From NCBI GenBank assembly GCA_023664735.1, contig JAMPFB010000001.1, positions 79,297 to 133,123 on the forward strand: 53,827 bases of DNA, given 5' to 3'. The position numbers and the translations under genes are program-made. Of the stretch, positions 1 to 8,023 are shown one piece after another (the first letter of the stretch is position 1; every line of letters begins with the position of its first letter). Source of the DNA: Robinsoniella sp. (GTDB lineage: Bacteria > Bacillota > Clostridia > Lachnospirales > Lachnospiraceae). The notes under the pieces are model-generated. The model had not been told where the DNA came from. It worked only from the letters and a program-made list of their open reading frames with translations, and did no database searches.

Positions 1-75
1 TAGAGCGAAAGCGTGGCGACGTAGAAAACGTGCTCTGTGGGAAACCTGCTCTGCGCCTGTGGGCTGAACTGTTAC
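1..75 (+). repeat. Family B palindromic element, right half (cut by window start)
   Basis: This stretch matches the right half of the complete family B copies at 31777 and 36786. It has the GAGCGAAAGCGTGGCGACG core, then an arm running into GTGGGCTGAACTGTTAC. The left arm would lie upstream of the window. It sits about 30 bp before the predicted promoter of the ATP-grasp operon. The assignment rests on sequence identity with the other copies. Confidence 0.8.
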
Positions 76-105
76 CATAATTTGCCGAAATCTGAAAAAA
101 AACAG

Positions 106-134
106 TTGACAAGCGAAATTATTTGTAATAGCAT
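106..134 (+). promoter_or_regulatory. Predicted sigma-A promoter of the ATP-grasp operon
   Basis: TTGACA (106-111) and TAGCAT (129-134) are separated by 17 bp. The -35 is perfect and the -10 is weak. Transcription would start near 141, just ahead of the leader hairpin at 147-192. Confidence 0.45.
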
Positions 135-146
135 GAAATTGGTTAC

Positions 147-192
147 GAACAAAGGCGTTCTGCAGATACTGCAGAGCGCCTTGCTTGTTTTA
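147..192 (+). terminator. Leader hairpin, possible attenuator or terminator
   Basis: AAGGCGTTCTGC (152-163) pairs with GCAGAGCGCCTT (171-182) with one G-T pair. Flanking AACAA and TTGTT can extend the stem around a small bulge. It is followed by a short T-rich run (186-190). It lies between the predicted promoter and the first gene, so it could attenuate the operon or terminate a transcript arriving from upstream. No ligand-binding fold was recognised. Confidence 0.45.
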
Positions 193-230
193 TAACGTAA
201 ACTGCAATCAATGAAACAGGAGGGATGGTT

Positions 231-1550
231 ATGAAGCAACTGGAGCTATTACAGCATACGAATAAAGTAAATGAACTGTTGGCGCGCTATGGCGTGAAAT
301 TTGGAATTTATAAGAATAACACATTTAAAGAACAGCTATTTCCATTTGACTCGATACCGAGAATTATAGAACATGAAGAATATGTTTATTTGGAGAAGGG
401 GCTGAAGCAACGTGTGAAAGCTCTTAATTTGTTTTTAAAGGACATCTACAGTAAAAAACAGATTATAAAGGATGGCATCATACCGGAAGAGTTTATATAT
501 GCTTCCAGCGGATATATGGGAGAGTGTGAAGGAGTAAGCCCCATAAAAGGAATTTATTCCCATATTTCTGGGATAGATTTGGTAAAGGGCAAAAATGGAG
601 AATGGTACATTTTGGAGGATAACTTAAGAGTGCCATCCGGCGCTTCTTATCCTATGATTGCAAGAGAGCTCTGCAGGCGAAGCTCGCCGGAGACGTTCCA
701 TAATACAAGGCTTGAGGATAACCGAAACTACGCAGAGCTTTTAAGGCATACAATGGATTATGTGAATGTAGGCGGGCATACGGTAATTCTCACTCCGGGC
801 AGGTATAATGCAGCATATTTTGAGCATTCCTATCTGGCTGAAAAAACAGGAGCCCATCTTGTAAACGGAACGGAGCTTATAGTGGAGGATGAAAAGCTGT
901 TTTACATAGCGGCAGATGGAAAGAAGGAGCGGGTCGGTGCAGTGTACAGACGCATTTCAGATGAATATTTAGATCCCATGAATTTTAATCCGGAGTCTTT
1001 AATTGGAATTCCCCATATATATGATGTGTTCCGAAAAGGAAATGTTGCTCTTTTGAATGCGCCCGGCAACGGAGTAGCAGATGATAAGGGAATCTATTAT
1101 TTTGTTTTAAAGATGATCCGGTACTATCTGGATGAAGAGCCGATTCTTCAGAATGCCCCTACCTATCTTCCGTTTTATGAAAAAGATATGAAATATGTAC
1201 TGGAGCATTTCGATGATCTGGTGCTAAAGGATGTGGCAGAGGCAGGCGGGTATGGAGTGGTATTTGGCAATTCCATGACAAGGGAGCAAAAGCAGAACTT
1301 TATTGAACTGTTAAAGAAGGAACCGAGGAGATTCATCGCACAGGAAGTCATTGACTTTCAGGATTTGGATATTATGGAAAATGGGGAAATCGTTTCCAGA
1401 AAGGCAGACCTTAGAGCATTTGTCCTGATGGCAGAGGAACCATTGGTATGGAAAAGTGGGCTGACCAGATTTTCCAGAAATCCGGATTCGTTTATCGTGA
1501 ATTCATCTCAGGGAGGAGGGTTTAAAGACACATGGGTATTATCTCAATAG
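231..1550 (+). CDS. Circularly permuted ATP-grasp family protein
   Basis: This 439-residue protein resembles the circularly permuted ATP-grasp family (former DUF404/DUF407), whose members are predicted carboxylate-amine ligases that make peptide-like bonds. Visible landmarks are LEDNLRVPSGASYP near residue 130, a glycine-rich LKDVAEAGGYGVVFG near 330, and RKADLRAFVL near 390, matching the family's nucleotide and metal-binding segments. The ATG at 231 was chosen because AGGAGG ends 7 bp upstream; the ATG at 225 would touch the ribosome binding site. It overlaps the alpha-E gene by 19 bp, so the two are translationally linked. The substrate is unknown. The family assignment is fairly secure; the reaction is inferred from the family. 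Confidence 0.85.
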   Translation: MKQLELLQHTNKVNELLARYGVKFGIYKNNTFKEQLFPFDSIPRIIEHEEYVYLEKGLKQRVKALNLFLKDIYSKKQIIKDGIIPEEFIYASSGYMGECEGVSPIKGIYSHISGIDLVKGKNGEWYILEDNLRVPSGASYPMIARELCRRSSPETFHNTRLEDNRNYAELLRHTMDYVNVGGHTVILTPGRYNAAYFEHSYLAEKTGAHLVNGTELIVEDEKLFYIAADGKKERVGAVYRRISDEYLDPMNFNPESLIGIPHIYDVFRKGNVALLNAPGNGVADDKGIYYFVLKMIRYYLDEEPILQNAPTYLPFYEKDMKYVLEHFDDLVLKDVAEAGGYGVVFGNSMTREQKQNFIELLKKEPRRFIAQEVIDFQDLDIMENGEIVSRKADLRAFVLMAEEPLVWKSGLTRFSRNPDSFIVNSSQGGGFKDTWVLSQ

Positions 1551-2194
1551 AACAGGCGGATCATTTATATTGGCTGGGAAGATATACGGAGAGGGTGTAC
1601 ACCACACTGCGCATCTATTCCCGGAGCTTTGATACGATGATTGATGAAATTACGGACAGCTATGAAGAATTTTGTAATTCCATAGACATTCCCAATATTT
1701 ATACATCAAAGGAGGACTTTCAAAGAAGGTATCCCTTTGACCGGGAGAATCCGGATTCCATTATCAGCAATTTAAACAGGGCATATGACAATGCCATTGT
1801 CCTTCGGGAAAGCATTACCTCAGAAGCGCTGTCTTACATACAGCTTGCCATTTACGAGATGAATAAGGCGGCAGAAAGCAGCGCTCCCCTGATTGAAATG
1901 CAGCAGATTATGGATCATATGTTATCTTTCTGGGGAATCGTTGATGATAGAATTGATTCGGAGCAGGTTAGGAATATCATTAAGGCTGGAAAACGAATTG
2001 AACGAATTGATTTATATGCCAGACTGGGGGCACCCCAAAAGGAACTAATCAGGGAAGTGCACCGTATGCTTCCACGGGTGCAAAGAAGCGGGCTTCCCTA
2101 TGAGGAAAGTAAGCTGCAATTGGTAAAAGAGCTTGTAGAGGACTCCAAATTGGATTACTATAGAATTGTATCAATTGTTGAGACAATTTTATAG
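1532..2194 (+). CDS. Alpha-E domain protein
   Basis: The N-terminus (SIEQADHLYWLGRYTERVYT, residues 5-24) is the signature of the alpha-E helical domain (former DUF403), which almost always accompanies circularly permuted ATP-grasp proteins. At 220 residues it is shorter than the roughly 310 residues usual for stand-alone members, though both ends look intact. The rest is mostly helical and acidic, without membrane segments. It starts inside the 3' end of the ATP-grasp gene; GGAGGAGGG about 10 bp upstream supports this ATG. In related operons the protein is thought to support the ligase, but its biochemical role is not established. Confidence 0.83.
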   Translation: MGIISIEQADHLYWLGRYTERVYTTLRIYSRSFDTMIDEITDSYEEFCNSIDIPNIYTSKEDFQRRYPFDRENPDSIISNLNRAYDNAIVLRESITSEALSYIQLAIYEMNKAAESSAPLIEMQQIMDHMLSFWGIVDDRIDSEQVRNIIKAGKRIERIDLYARLGAPQKELIREVHRMLPRVQRSGLPYEESKLQLVKELVEDSKLDYYRIVSIVETIL

Positions 2195-2220
2195 TCATAA
2201 GACTGGTTAGGAGTGATTCC

Positions 2221-3015
2221 GTGGAATGCTTACACTTTGAATATCATATGGAAATAGGCTATACCATTCCCGTTAACAGATGTTATTTTACCATAAAGTG
2301 CATACCGAAAAATGATGAAAGACAGCAATTGCTGGGAATGAAGATTTCCCTGCTTCCGGAAACGGATTATTCCTTTGGAGAGGATTCCTATAAAAACAGG
2401 CAGATATATGGATGTGTGGAAAATCCCCATGATAAATTTGTGTTCCATATTAACGGTGACGTGAAAATCCTGCAGACAGATTATGAGGAGACCGCAATGG
2501 ATGAAAGGATAGGAATGTATCGCTTTCCCTATGGAAAATGTCAGCCGGGTTCCGGGCTTTTGGAATACTATAGGACACTGGATTTTTCCCGGTGTAAAGA
2601 CAATTATGAGAAGTGCATTGCTCTCATGCATAAGCTGCATGGAGATTTTCCATATGCTCCTTCTGCCACTGAAGTATGTACGGCAGCAGAGGAGGCATGG
2701 AAAATTGGCAAAGGAGTGTGTCAGGATTATGCCCATATTTATATTACATTGCTTCGGATGATGGGAATTCCGGCACGTTATGTATGTGGGCTTATTATTG
2801 GAGAAGGGGCAAGCCATGCATGGGTGGAAGCTCTTTGTGGAAACAAGTGGATAGGATTTGATCCTACAAATGATTGTATCGTTTGGGATAGTTATATAAA
2901 ATTAGGCGATGGCAGGGATGCGTCAGAATGTGCTATCAACCGTGGAATTATGTGGGGCGGCGGCACCCAGTCTCAAAAAATTTCCGTATCGGTGGAGCGA
3001 AAGCAGGAAACATAA
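2221..3015 (+). CDS. Transglutaminase-like cysteine protease family protein
   Basis: The C-terminal half carries the transglutaminase-like triad: Cys in GKGVCQDYAH (about residue 167), His in GASHAWVEA (about 199) and Asp in GFDPTND (about 214). The N-terminal 100 residues form a beta-rich region as in bacterial transglutaminase-like proteins coupled to ATP-grasp and alpha-E genes. Members are thought to cleave or transfer peptide or isopeptide bonds. There is no signal peptide, so it probably acts in the cytosol. Translation starts at GTG 2221, with TAGGAG 7 bp upstream. Its place in the cassette suggests it processes the product of the ligase, which is an inference. Confidence 0.83.
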   Translation: MECLHFEYHMEIGYTIPVNRCYFTIKCIPKNDERQQLLGMKISLLPETDYSFGEDSYKNRQIYGCVENPHDKFVFHINGDVKILQTDYEETAMDERIGMYRFPYGKCQPGSGLLEYYRTLDFSRCKDNYEKCIALMHKLHGDFPYAPSATEVCTAAEEAWKIGKGVCQDYAHIYITLLRMMGIPARYVCGLIIGEGASHAWVEALCGNKWIGFDPTNDCIVWDSYIKLGDGRDASECAINRGIMWGGGTQSQKISVSVERKQET

Positions 3016-3065
3016 AAGACGACGCTGCCAAAAAACATAGTAAGAATGCAAAGGATTGGGACAGT

Positions 3066-4016
3066 ATGGTAAAGACAATAGCTTCTGTAGGGCTTCCTAT
3101 AGATGAAACACTGGAAATTAAGAAAAACCGCCTTATGCCGGAAAAAAATACAGGCAAAATGAAACGCATCAGCATTGTTACCGGTATACATGGAGATGAA
3201 TTAGAAGGACAATATGTTTGTTTTGAATTGCAGCGCCGCATAGAAAAGGAAAGGGACAAGCTTACGGGAATCGTGGATATTTATCCGGCAATGAACCCTT
3301 TGGGAATTGATTCCATTACGAGGGGAATCCCGGCATTTGATTTGGACATGAATCGTTTGTTTCCGGGAAATATCGAGGGAAATATGACAGAATATCTGGC
3401 TGCCGGTATGATAGAAGATGTGTCAGGCTCGGATTTAGTCATTGACATCCATGCAAGCAATATTTATCTGACTGAAATTCCACAGATCCGGATCAACGAG
3501 CTACACGAGGAAATGCTTGTGCCTTTGGCAAAGGAAACCAATATTGATTTTATATGGGTACATGGCGCCAGTACGGTGCTGGAGTCCACATTTGCATATA
3601 GCTTAAACAGCACAGGCACTCCAACGCTTGTTGTGGAAATGGGAGTGGGAATGCGGATTACAAAGGACTATGGAGAACAACTGGCAGATGGAATCCTGCA
3701 TGTAATGCATAAGCTGGGCATCTGGCAGGGAGAGGTAAAAGAACCAAGGAAGCCAATTGTTTCCAGAAATCCGGATGATGTAAGTTATCTGAATGCAAGC
3801 ATAGGCGGATTGTTCATACCCTCAGTAAAGCATGGGGAGGAATTGAAAGAAGGTGAGGTAATCGGTAGGATTGTAGACCCTCTGCGGGGAATTGTATTAG
3901 ATGAGGTGAAGGCACCGGTAGATGGCATCCTCTTTACAATCCGGGATTATCCTATTGTAGATGAAGGCTCTTTAATGGGGCGCCTGCTTAGGAAGGAGGC
4001 ATGTCATCATGAATAA
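3066..4016 (+). CDS. M14/AstE-AspA family zinc carboxypeptidase-like protein (intact)
   Basis: This 316-residue protein belongs to the succinylglutamate desuccinylase/aspartoacylase branch of M14 metallohydrolases, which cleave terminal amide bonds. Zinc-site motifs are visible: TGIHGDELEG (His and Glu ligands), DLDMNRLFPG (substrate-binding Arg) and VIDIHAS (third ligand, His). VVEMG probably holds the catalytic Glu. The frame is open back to 2928, but that would overlap the transglutaminase gene by 88 bp; ATG 3066 with AAGGAT about 10 bp upstream is preferred. The last 60 residues resemble the biotinyl/lipoyl-like C-terminal domain of AstE-type proteins. It overlaps the next paralogue by 8 bp, suggesting coupled production. 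Confidence 0.75.
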   Translation: MVKTIASVGLPIDETLEIKKNRLMPEKNTGKMKRISIVTGIHGDELEGQYVCFELQRRIEKERDKLTGIVDIYPAMNPLGIDSITRGIPAFDLDMNRLFPGNIEGNMTEYLAAGMIEDVSGSDLVIDIHASNIYLTEIPQIRINELHEEMLVPLAKETNIDFIWVHGASTVLESTFAYSLNSTGTPTLVVEMGVGMRITKDYGEQLADGILHVMHKLGIWQGEVKEPRKPIVSRNPDDVSYLNASIGGLFIPSVKHGEELKEGEVIGRIVDPLRGIVLDEVKAPVDGILFTIRDYPIVDEGSLMGRLLRKEACHHE

Positions 4017-4935
4017 AAAAATCATCTATGAAATGAAAGGAATGTATCGGGATGACTTTAGAATTACCGGCTATGAATTTGGGGAAGGGGAAAAGTCCGT
4101 ATGCATTGTAGGGAGCTCAAGAGGAAATGAGGTACAGCAGATTTACTGCTGTTCCCAGCTAGTAAAAAAATGTAAGCAGCTTGAGGAAGAAGGACGCATA
4201 AAGGAGGGCAAACGGATTCTTGTGATTCCCTCCATCAATCCATATTCCATGAATATACAAAAGCGGTTCTGGCCTACGGATAATACAGATATTAATAGGA
4301 TGTTTCCCGGTTATCATTTAGGAGAAACGACCCAAAGGATAGCAGATGGCGTCTTTCGGGAAATCAAGGATTTTCAATATGGGATTCAGTTTACCTCCTT
4401 TTATATGCCGGGAGATTTTGTGCCCCATATCCGTTTGATGGACGAAGGGTACAGCAGCGTGGAGCTTGCAAAAAAGTTTGGGCTTCCCTATGTGGTAATA
4501 AGAAAAGTAAGACCCTATGATACCACTACCCTGAATTATAATTGGCAGGTATGGGACACACAGGCGTTTTCTCTTTATACAACGAAAACTACAAATGTAG
4601 ACAGAAACGGAGCGGGACAGGCAGTTTTAGCGGTCATGAGCTTTCTGGCAAGTCAGGGAATCGTAAAATATAGCGGACCGGAGCCTTTGGAATCTAAGGT
4701 TGTGGAGGATACGGATATGATTTCCATTCAGACTGCAAAGTCCGGCATATTTGAGCCTTTAGTAAGGGCAGGAGAAACCGTTGCCATCGGGCAGCCATTG
4801 GCAAATATTGTAAATCCCTATGATGGGGAAATTATGGAAACGCTTTTTGCGCCAATAGATGCACTGGTCTTTTTTTTGCACAATATGCCGTTGACTTATG
4901 CGGATACGGCAGTTATTAAGTTGGTGGGAATATGA
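4009..4935 (+). CDS. M14/AstE-AspA family protein lacking zinc ligands (likely pseudoenzyme)
   Basis: This 308-residue protein is a paralogue of the preceding gene. Equivalent landmarks align by eye, but key residues are changed. The HGDE motif is replaced by SSRGNEVQ (His to Arg), IDIHAS by GIQFTS (His to Phe), and the VVEMG segment by NVDRNG. The Arg motif TDINRMFPG and the C-terminal domain remain. If the alignment is right it cannot bind zinc in the usual way and may be a regulatory or structural partner of its intact neighbour. ATG 4009 is preceded by AAGGAGG. It is the last gene of the operon; a family A palindrome begins 55 bp after its stop. Confidence 0.78.
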   Translation: MNKKIIYEMKGMYRDDFRITGYEFGEGEKSVCIVGSSRGNEVQQIYCCSQLVKKCKQLEEEGRIKEGKRILVIPSINPYSMNIQKRFWPTDNTDINRMFPGYHLGETTQRIADGVFREIKDFQYGIQFTSFYMPGDFVPHIRLMDEGYSSVELAKKFGLPYVVIRKVRPYDTTTLNYNWQVWDTQAFSLYTTKTTNVDRNGAGQAVLAVMSFLASQGIVKYSGPEPLESKVVEDTDMISIQTAKSGIFEPLVRAGETVAIGQPLANIVNPYDGEIMETLFAPIDALVFFLHNMPLTYADTAVIKLVGI

Positions 4936-4990
4936 GGGAAAAAGTAGGAACAGTTTAGAATATTTTTTTGGAGGTAGTGGCTGGACGGAC

Positions 4991-5218
4991 GCAACAGAGG
5001 GATGAGAGTGGCTTGGCTTTCCTGTTTTTGATGGCGATTTTCCTAAACAGCCTTGGGAAAGGTTGTGGAAACCGGACGGGGCGTCATATAGCGCCGTCCA
5101 TGGCGCGATATGACTAAAATTGCCGTCCATGGCAATTTTCCCCTAGGTTACGAAAAGGCTGTTAAGGAAAAGCGCCATCAAAAACAAGGAAGCCAAGCCA
5201 CTCTCATCCCTCTGTTGC
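4991..5218. repeat. Family A palindromic element, copy A1
   Basis: The outer arms (about 4991-5054 and 5155-5218) are inverted repeats of some 60 bp with only a few mismatches, beginning GCAACAGAGGGATGAGAG and ending with its complement. Between them are two inner hairpins: GTCATAT..GCGCC closing on GGCGC..ATATGAC, and AAAATTGCC closing on GGCAATTTT. Both have loops around GTCCAT. The fold is a long stem with a branched head. It starts 55 bp after the stop codon of the second M14-type gene. No ORF of interest lies inside. Confidence 0.9.
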
Positions 5219-5331
5219 TGTTTTTGGCAGGCTGCACTGGAAAAGAGGTTGCTTTTCACATGTCCGTTTATTCATCTTTATAAGAAAAGGCTTAACCGTT
5301 ACCTTGTTGAAAAATTGAAATGGAAGCCACC

Positions 5332-5360
5332 TTGATTTTGCAGTCCCCTTCCTTTATAAT
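5332..5360 (+). promoter_or_regulatory. Predicted promoter of the purE-like gene
   Basis: TTGATT (5332-5337) and TATAAT (5355-5360) are 17 bp apart, a near-consensus sigma-A promoter. It gives a leader of about 80 nt before the start at 5449. The leader holds no purine-riboswitch pattern that I recognise. Confidence 0.6.
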
Positions 5361-5448
5361 GTGCATAAAAGACTGTCGGCAAAGTACTGTTTTGATAAGG
5401 CAGCAGTAATGGAAATAAGAAAAAAGAGATATAAGAAAGGATACGATT

Positions 5449-5937
5449 ATGAAAACTGCAATTATTATGGGCTCTACCAGTGACTTGTCTAAGGTGGAAC
5501 CGGCTGTAGAGATTTTGAAAAAATATGGTGTGGAGGTCAATGTAAGATGTCTGTCCGCCCATCGGGCACATTTAGGACTTTCGGAGTTTGTAGAGGAATG
5601 TAATCAAAATGGTACGGAAGTAATTATTACGGCTGCAGGCATGGCGGCGGCGTTGCCCGGTGTGGTGGCATCCCAGACAGTGCTTCCGGTTATTGGCGTA
5701 CCCCTTTCCGGCTCTGTATTAGATGGCATGGATGCGCTGATGTCCATTGTCCAGATGCCTTCCGGAATCCCGGTTGCCACAGTTGCCATTAATGGCAGCA
5801 AAAATGCGGCTTATTTAGCCCTTCAGATTATTGCTATAAAGCATGAGGAAATTCGGAAAAAGCTTTTAGAAGAACGCAAGGCTATGGAAGAAGCGGCAAT
5901 GAAGGCAAATGAAGAGATTGTGGCAAAATTCCAGTGA
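5449..5937 (+). CDS. purE: PurE family protein (AIR carboxylase/N5-CAIR mutase-like), variant active site
   Basis: This 162-residue protein has the class I PurE fold signature: IIMGSTSD (residues 5-12), SAHR (about 36-39), VIGVPLSG and the SIVQMPSGIPVATVAIN block. PurE converts N5-carboxyaminoimidazole ribonucleotide to CAIR in purine synthesis. Two conserved stretches differ from typical PurE: SAHRTP reads SAHRAH, and the usual GAGGAAHLPG or GAGMAAHLPG reads AAGMAAALPG, losing the conserved His. The gene is alone, with its own promoter and terminator and no pur genes nearby. It may be a functional variant or a PurE-like protein with another job. The ribosome binding site is AGAAAGGA. Confidence 0.78.
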   Translation: MKTAIIMGSTSDLSKVEPAVEILKKYGVEVNVRCLSAHRAHLGLSEFVEECNQNGTEVIITAAGMAAALPGVVASQTVLPVIGVPLSGSVLDGMDALMSIVQMPSGIPVATVAINGSKNAAYLALQIIAIKHEEIRKKLLEERKAMEEAAMKANEEIVAKFQ

Positions 5938-6006
5938 GAGATTGAATAAGATAATGATGCAATAGGTCTGGTTAAACAAAGGTTTTGGGAAAAACAGACA
6001 TAAGAG

Positions 6007-6063
6007 AAAGATGTAGGCAGATTACATGTAGTGTTTAGGATGAAATCTGTCTACATCTTTTTT
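6007..6063 (+). terminator. Rho-independent terminator after purE
   Basis: AAAGATGTAGGCAGATT (6007-6023) pairs with AATCTGTCTACATCTTT (6044-6060), one mismatch apart, with a loop of about 20 nt and T residues to 6063. Confidence 0.8.
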
Positions 6064-6080
6064 GTGGAAGCAGAGTTTTT

Positions 6081-6094
6081 GTAATAGTTCAGCC
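6081..6094 (+). repeat. Family B terminus remnant
   Basis: GTAATAGTTCAGCC is one base from GTAACAGTTCAGCC, the outer end of one family B subtype. No core or second arm follows. At this length chance similarity cannot be excluded. Confidence 0.35.
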
Positions 6095-6182
6095 GTTTTT
6101 AATAAACATATATTTTATAAAAAAATTTTGGCATCATTTGAATGCGGAATGCGTGTTATAAGTGTAGGAGGTGATGAGATGG

Positions 6183-6641
6183 ATGACAGTGGAAGAAATT
6201 GTAGAGAGTTACGGGGACATGCTTTATCGGATCTGCGTTGTGATGCTGTGTAATGAACAGGATGCACAGGACGCTGTGCAGGAAACGTTTTGCAGGTACA
6301 TAGAGCATTCGGTTTCATTCCACAGCAAGGAGCATGAAAAAGCATGGTTGATTAAGGTGGCATCTAATATATGCCGGGACATGCACAGAAGCAGGCTTCG
6401 ACATCCTACATCCAACATAGAGGATATTTCAGAGTATTGTGAAATGCCGGAGCAAAGCGAAGTGCTGGCTGAGCTTATGAAGCTGCCAGACAAATTAAAA
6501 GCCGTGATTTACCTGCACTATATGGAAGGGTATAAGACTACGGAAATCGCAAAACTCATGGGAGTCACTGTGAATACAATAAGGAAAAGGCTGCAAAGAG
6601 GAAGAGCCTGTCTAAAGCTTTCCTTATCGGAAAAGGAATAG
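6183..6641 (+). CDS. RNA polymerase sigma-70 family factor, ECF type
   Basis: This 152-residue protein has a region 2 (DMLYRICVVMLCNEQDAQDAVQ onward, with the QETF motif) and a region 4 helix-turn-helix (YKTTEIAKLMGVTVNTIRKR, near residues 115-135) typical of extracytoplasmic-function sigma factors. It would direct RNA polymerase to a small regulon, usually including its own operon. AGGAGGTGA at 6166-6174 places the start at ATG 6183; GTG 6171 and ATG 6174 lie inside the ribosome binding site. The next gene encodes a membrane protein 53 bp downstream, the usual place for an anti-sigma factor. The triggering signal is unknown. Confidence 0.85.
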   Translation: MTVEEIVESYGDMLYRICVVMLCNEQDAQDAVQETFCRYIEHSVSFHSKEHEKAWLIKVASNICRDMHRSRLRHPTSNIEDISEYCEMPEQSEVLAELMKLPDKLKAVIYLHYMEGYKTTEIAKLMGVTVNTIRKRLQRGRACLKLSLSEKE

Positions 6642-6694
6642 GAGCATGGAGCTGTGGAACGTAAGGTCTGATTGCCGGAAAGGAGTATGGGACA

Positions 6695-7957
6695 ATGAAG
6701 AAAGATGAGTTAAGGGATGCGGTGAAGGGCATCCATCTAAGTGAGGAGGCAAAGCGGGAGATGATTAAAAATATAAAAGAAGAAACCGGGAAAAAGCGAA
6801 GATATGGAAAGGCAGCGAAATGGCAGAAAATAGCAGCCGGCGCAGCTATTGCAGTAGTGGCTGGAGGAGTCATTGCATTTCCGGTACGAGCGCTTGTAAA
6901 TGATTTCTATATGGGTTCTATTGTTCAGGTGCACATGGAGGATATGACAGAGGAAGAAAGTGAGAAGCTTTTAAGTGACATTGACAATCCGGACTATCAT
7001 AAAGAGGCAGATGCTGACAGCTATTCCAGAGAGTATACAGCGGATGAAAAGGCAAAGATGCTGGATTTGTATCAGCAGTACAAGCAGGGAGTCTTTCCGG
7101 AAAAGGAACTGCAAATGGCATATAGTGAAGATGAGGCTGGGCAGTATGAATTGTGTTATCTGGTGAATGGGAGCAGACTTTGCCTGCCGGAAAGGGAGCT
7201 GACCGATGAAGAAATATTAGAAATCATAGAGTTTGATGTAAAAAGAGATTATGTGCTGCAGGAACGTAGTGAGGAGCTGTGTGCAGATGAGCTTGCAAAC
7301 ATAAAAGAAAAGCAAAATGCCGAATTAGCAGCAAGTATGGAAAATGGCGGCATTACAGAGGAACAGGCGCTAGAGATTGCAAGAGGTTATTTTAAAGACA
7401 TTTATGGTATTACGGAAGAGGGATTGGATGTAAGTTGTAGATATTTCTATTTGGAAGATCTGGAAGACCTTAGTTATATGAATAACACTTATTTAGTAGA
7501 ATTGCGTGACGCACCTTTGTATGAAAAAAACTACTTTTTCCATATTGGAATAACAGATGGGCATTTGGTTGAAACGAGGAATGCCGTTGGAGATAGTTAT
7601 TTTGAAGCGGAAGGAATCCGGACGGAGGAAGTGGAAGGAAAAATTCCGGAATTGCGTGAAAAAGCAGCAGCTTTTATGAAGGAAAAACTGGGAATCTCTT
7701 TTGAACAGGAATATGTATTTTATGAGACATATGAAGGTGGTGAAACAACAACCAAAATTGTGAAATTCGTTTTCCCGAATAAAGACGGTGGTGTTTATGA
7801 ATTACAATATTTATGGAATGGAGAGTTCCATCAGTATTCAGAGTTGAGTGATACGGATTTATCTGAATATGCGGATAAGGATGGAAAAACAAGGTATGAT
7901 CAGTTTATGGGACAAGAGAATTATTGGATAACCTCAACATTCAAACAGTTAAATTAA
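6695..7957 (+). CDS. Single-pass membrane protein, putative anti-sigma/sensor partner
   Basis: This 420-residue protein has a charged cytoplasmic segment (residues 1-45), one transmembrane helix (about 46-68, IAAGAAIAVVAGGVIAFPV) and an outside region of about 350 residues rich in Glu, Tyr and Asp. Part of the outside region (ITEEQALEIARGYFKDIYGI, near 218-237) resembles PepSY/YcdB-type repeats. The zinc-binding HxxxCxxC motif of ZAS anti-sigma factors is absent. The gene directly follows the ECF sigma gene and is followed by a terminator, so a two-gene operon is likely. The anti-sigma role is inferred from position and topology only. Confidence 0.7.
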   Translation: MKKDELRDAVKGIHLSEEAKREMIKNIKEETGKKRRYGKAAKWQKIAAGAAIAVVAGGVIAFPVRALVNDFYMGSIVQVHMEDMTEEESEKLLSDIDNPDYHKEADADSYSREYTADEKAKMLDLYQQYKQGVFPEKELQMAYSEDEAGQYELCYLVNGSRLCLPERELTDEEILEIIEFDVKRDYVLQERSEELCADELANIKEKQNAELAASMENGGITEEQALEIARGYFKDIYGITEEGLDVSCRYFYLEDLEDLSYMNNTYLVELRDAPLYEKNYFFHIGITDGHLVETRNAVGDSYFEAEGIRTEEVEGKIPELREKAAAFMKEKLGISFEQEYVFYETYEGGETTTKIVKFVFPNKDGGVYELQYLWNGEFHQYSELSDTDLSEYADKDGKTRYDQFMGQENYWITSTFKQLN

Positions 7958-8023
7958 AACTAAAAAAATCATATTGCCATACATCTCATCGAATCAAAAA
8001 GAAATATAGCATTTTACAAAAGG

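Noticed and set aside
2928-3065. Upstream start for the first M14-type gene
   Set aside because: It would overlap the transglutaminase gene by 88 bp. The family motifs begin well after ATG 3066.
5361-5448. Purine riboswitch in the purE leader
   Set aside because: The leader is short and none of the conserved aptamer features were recognised.
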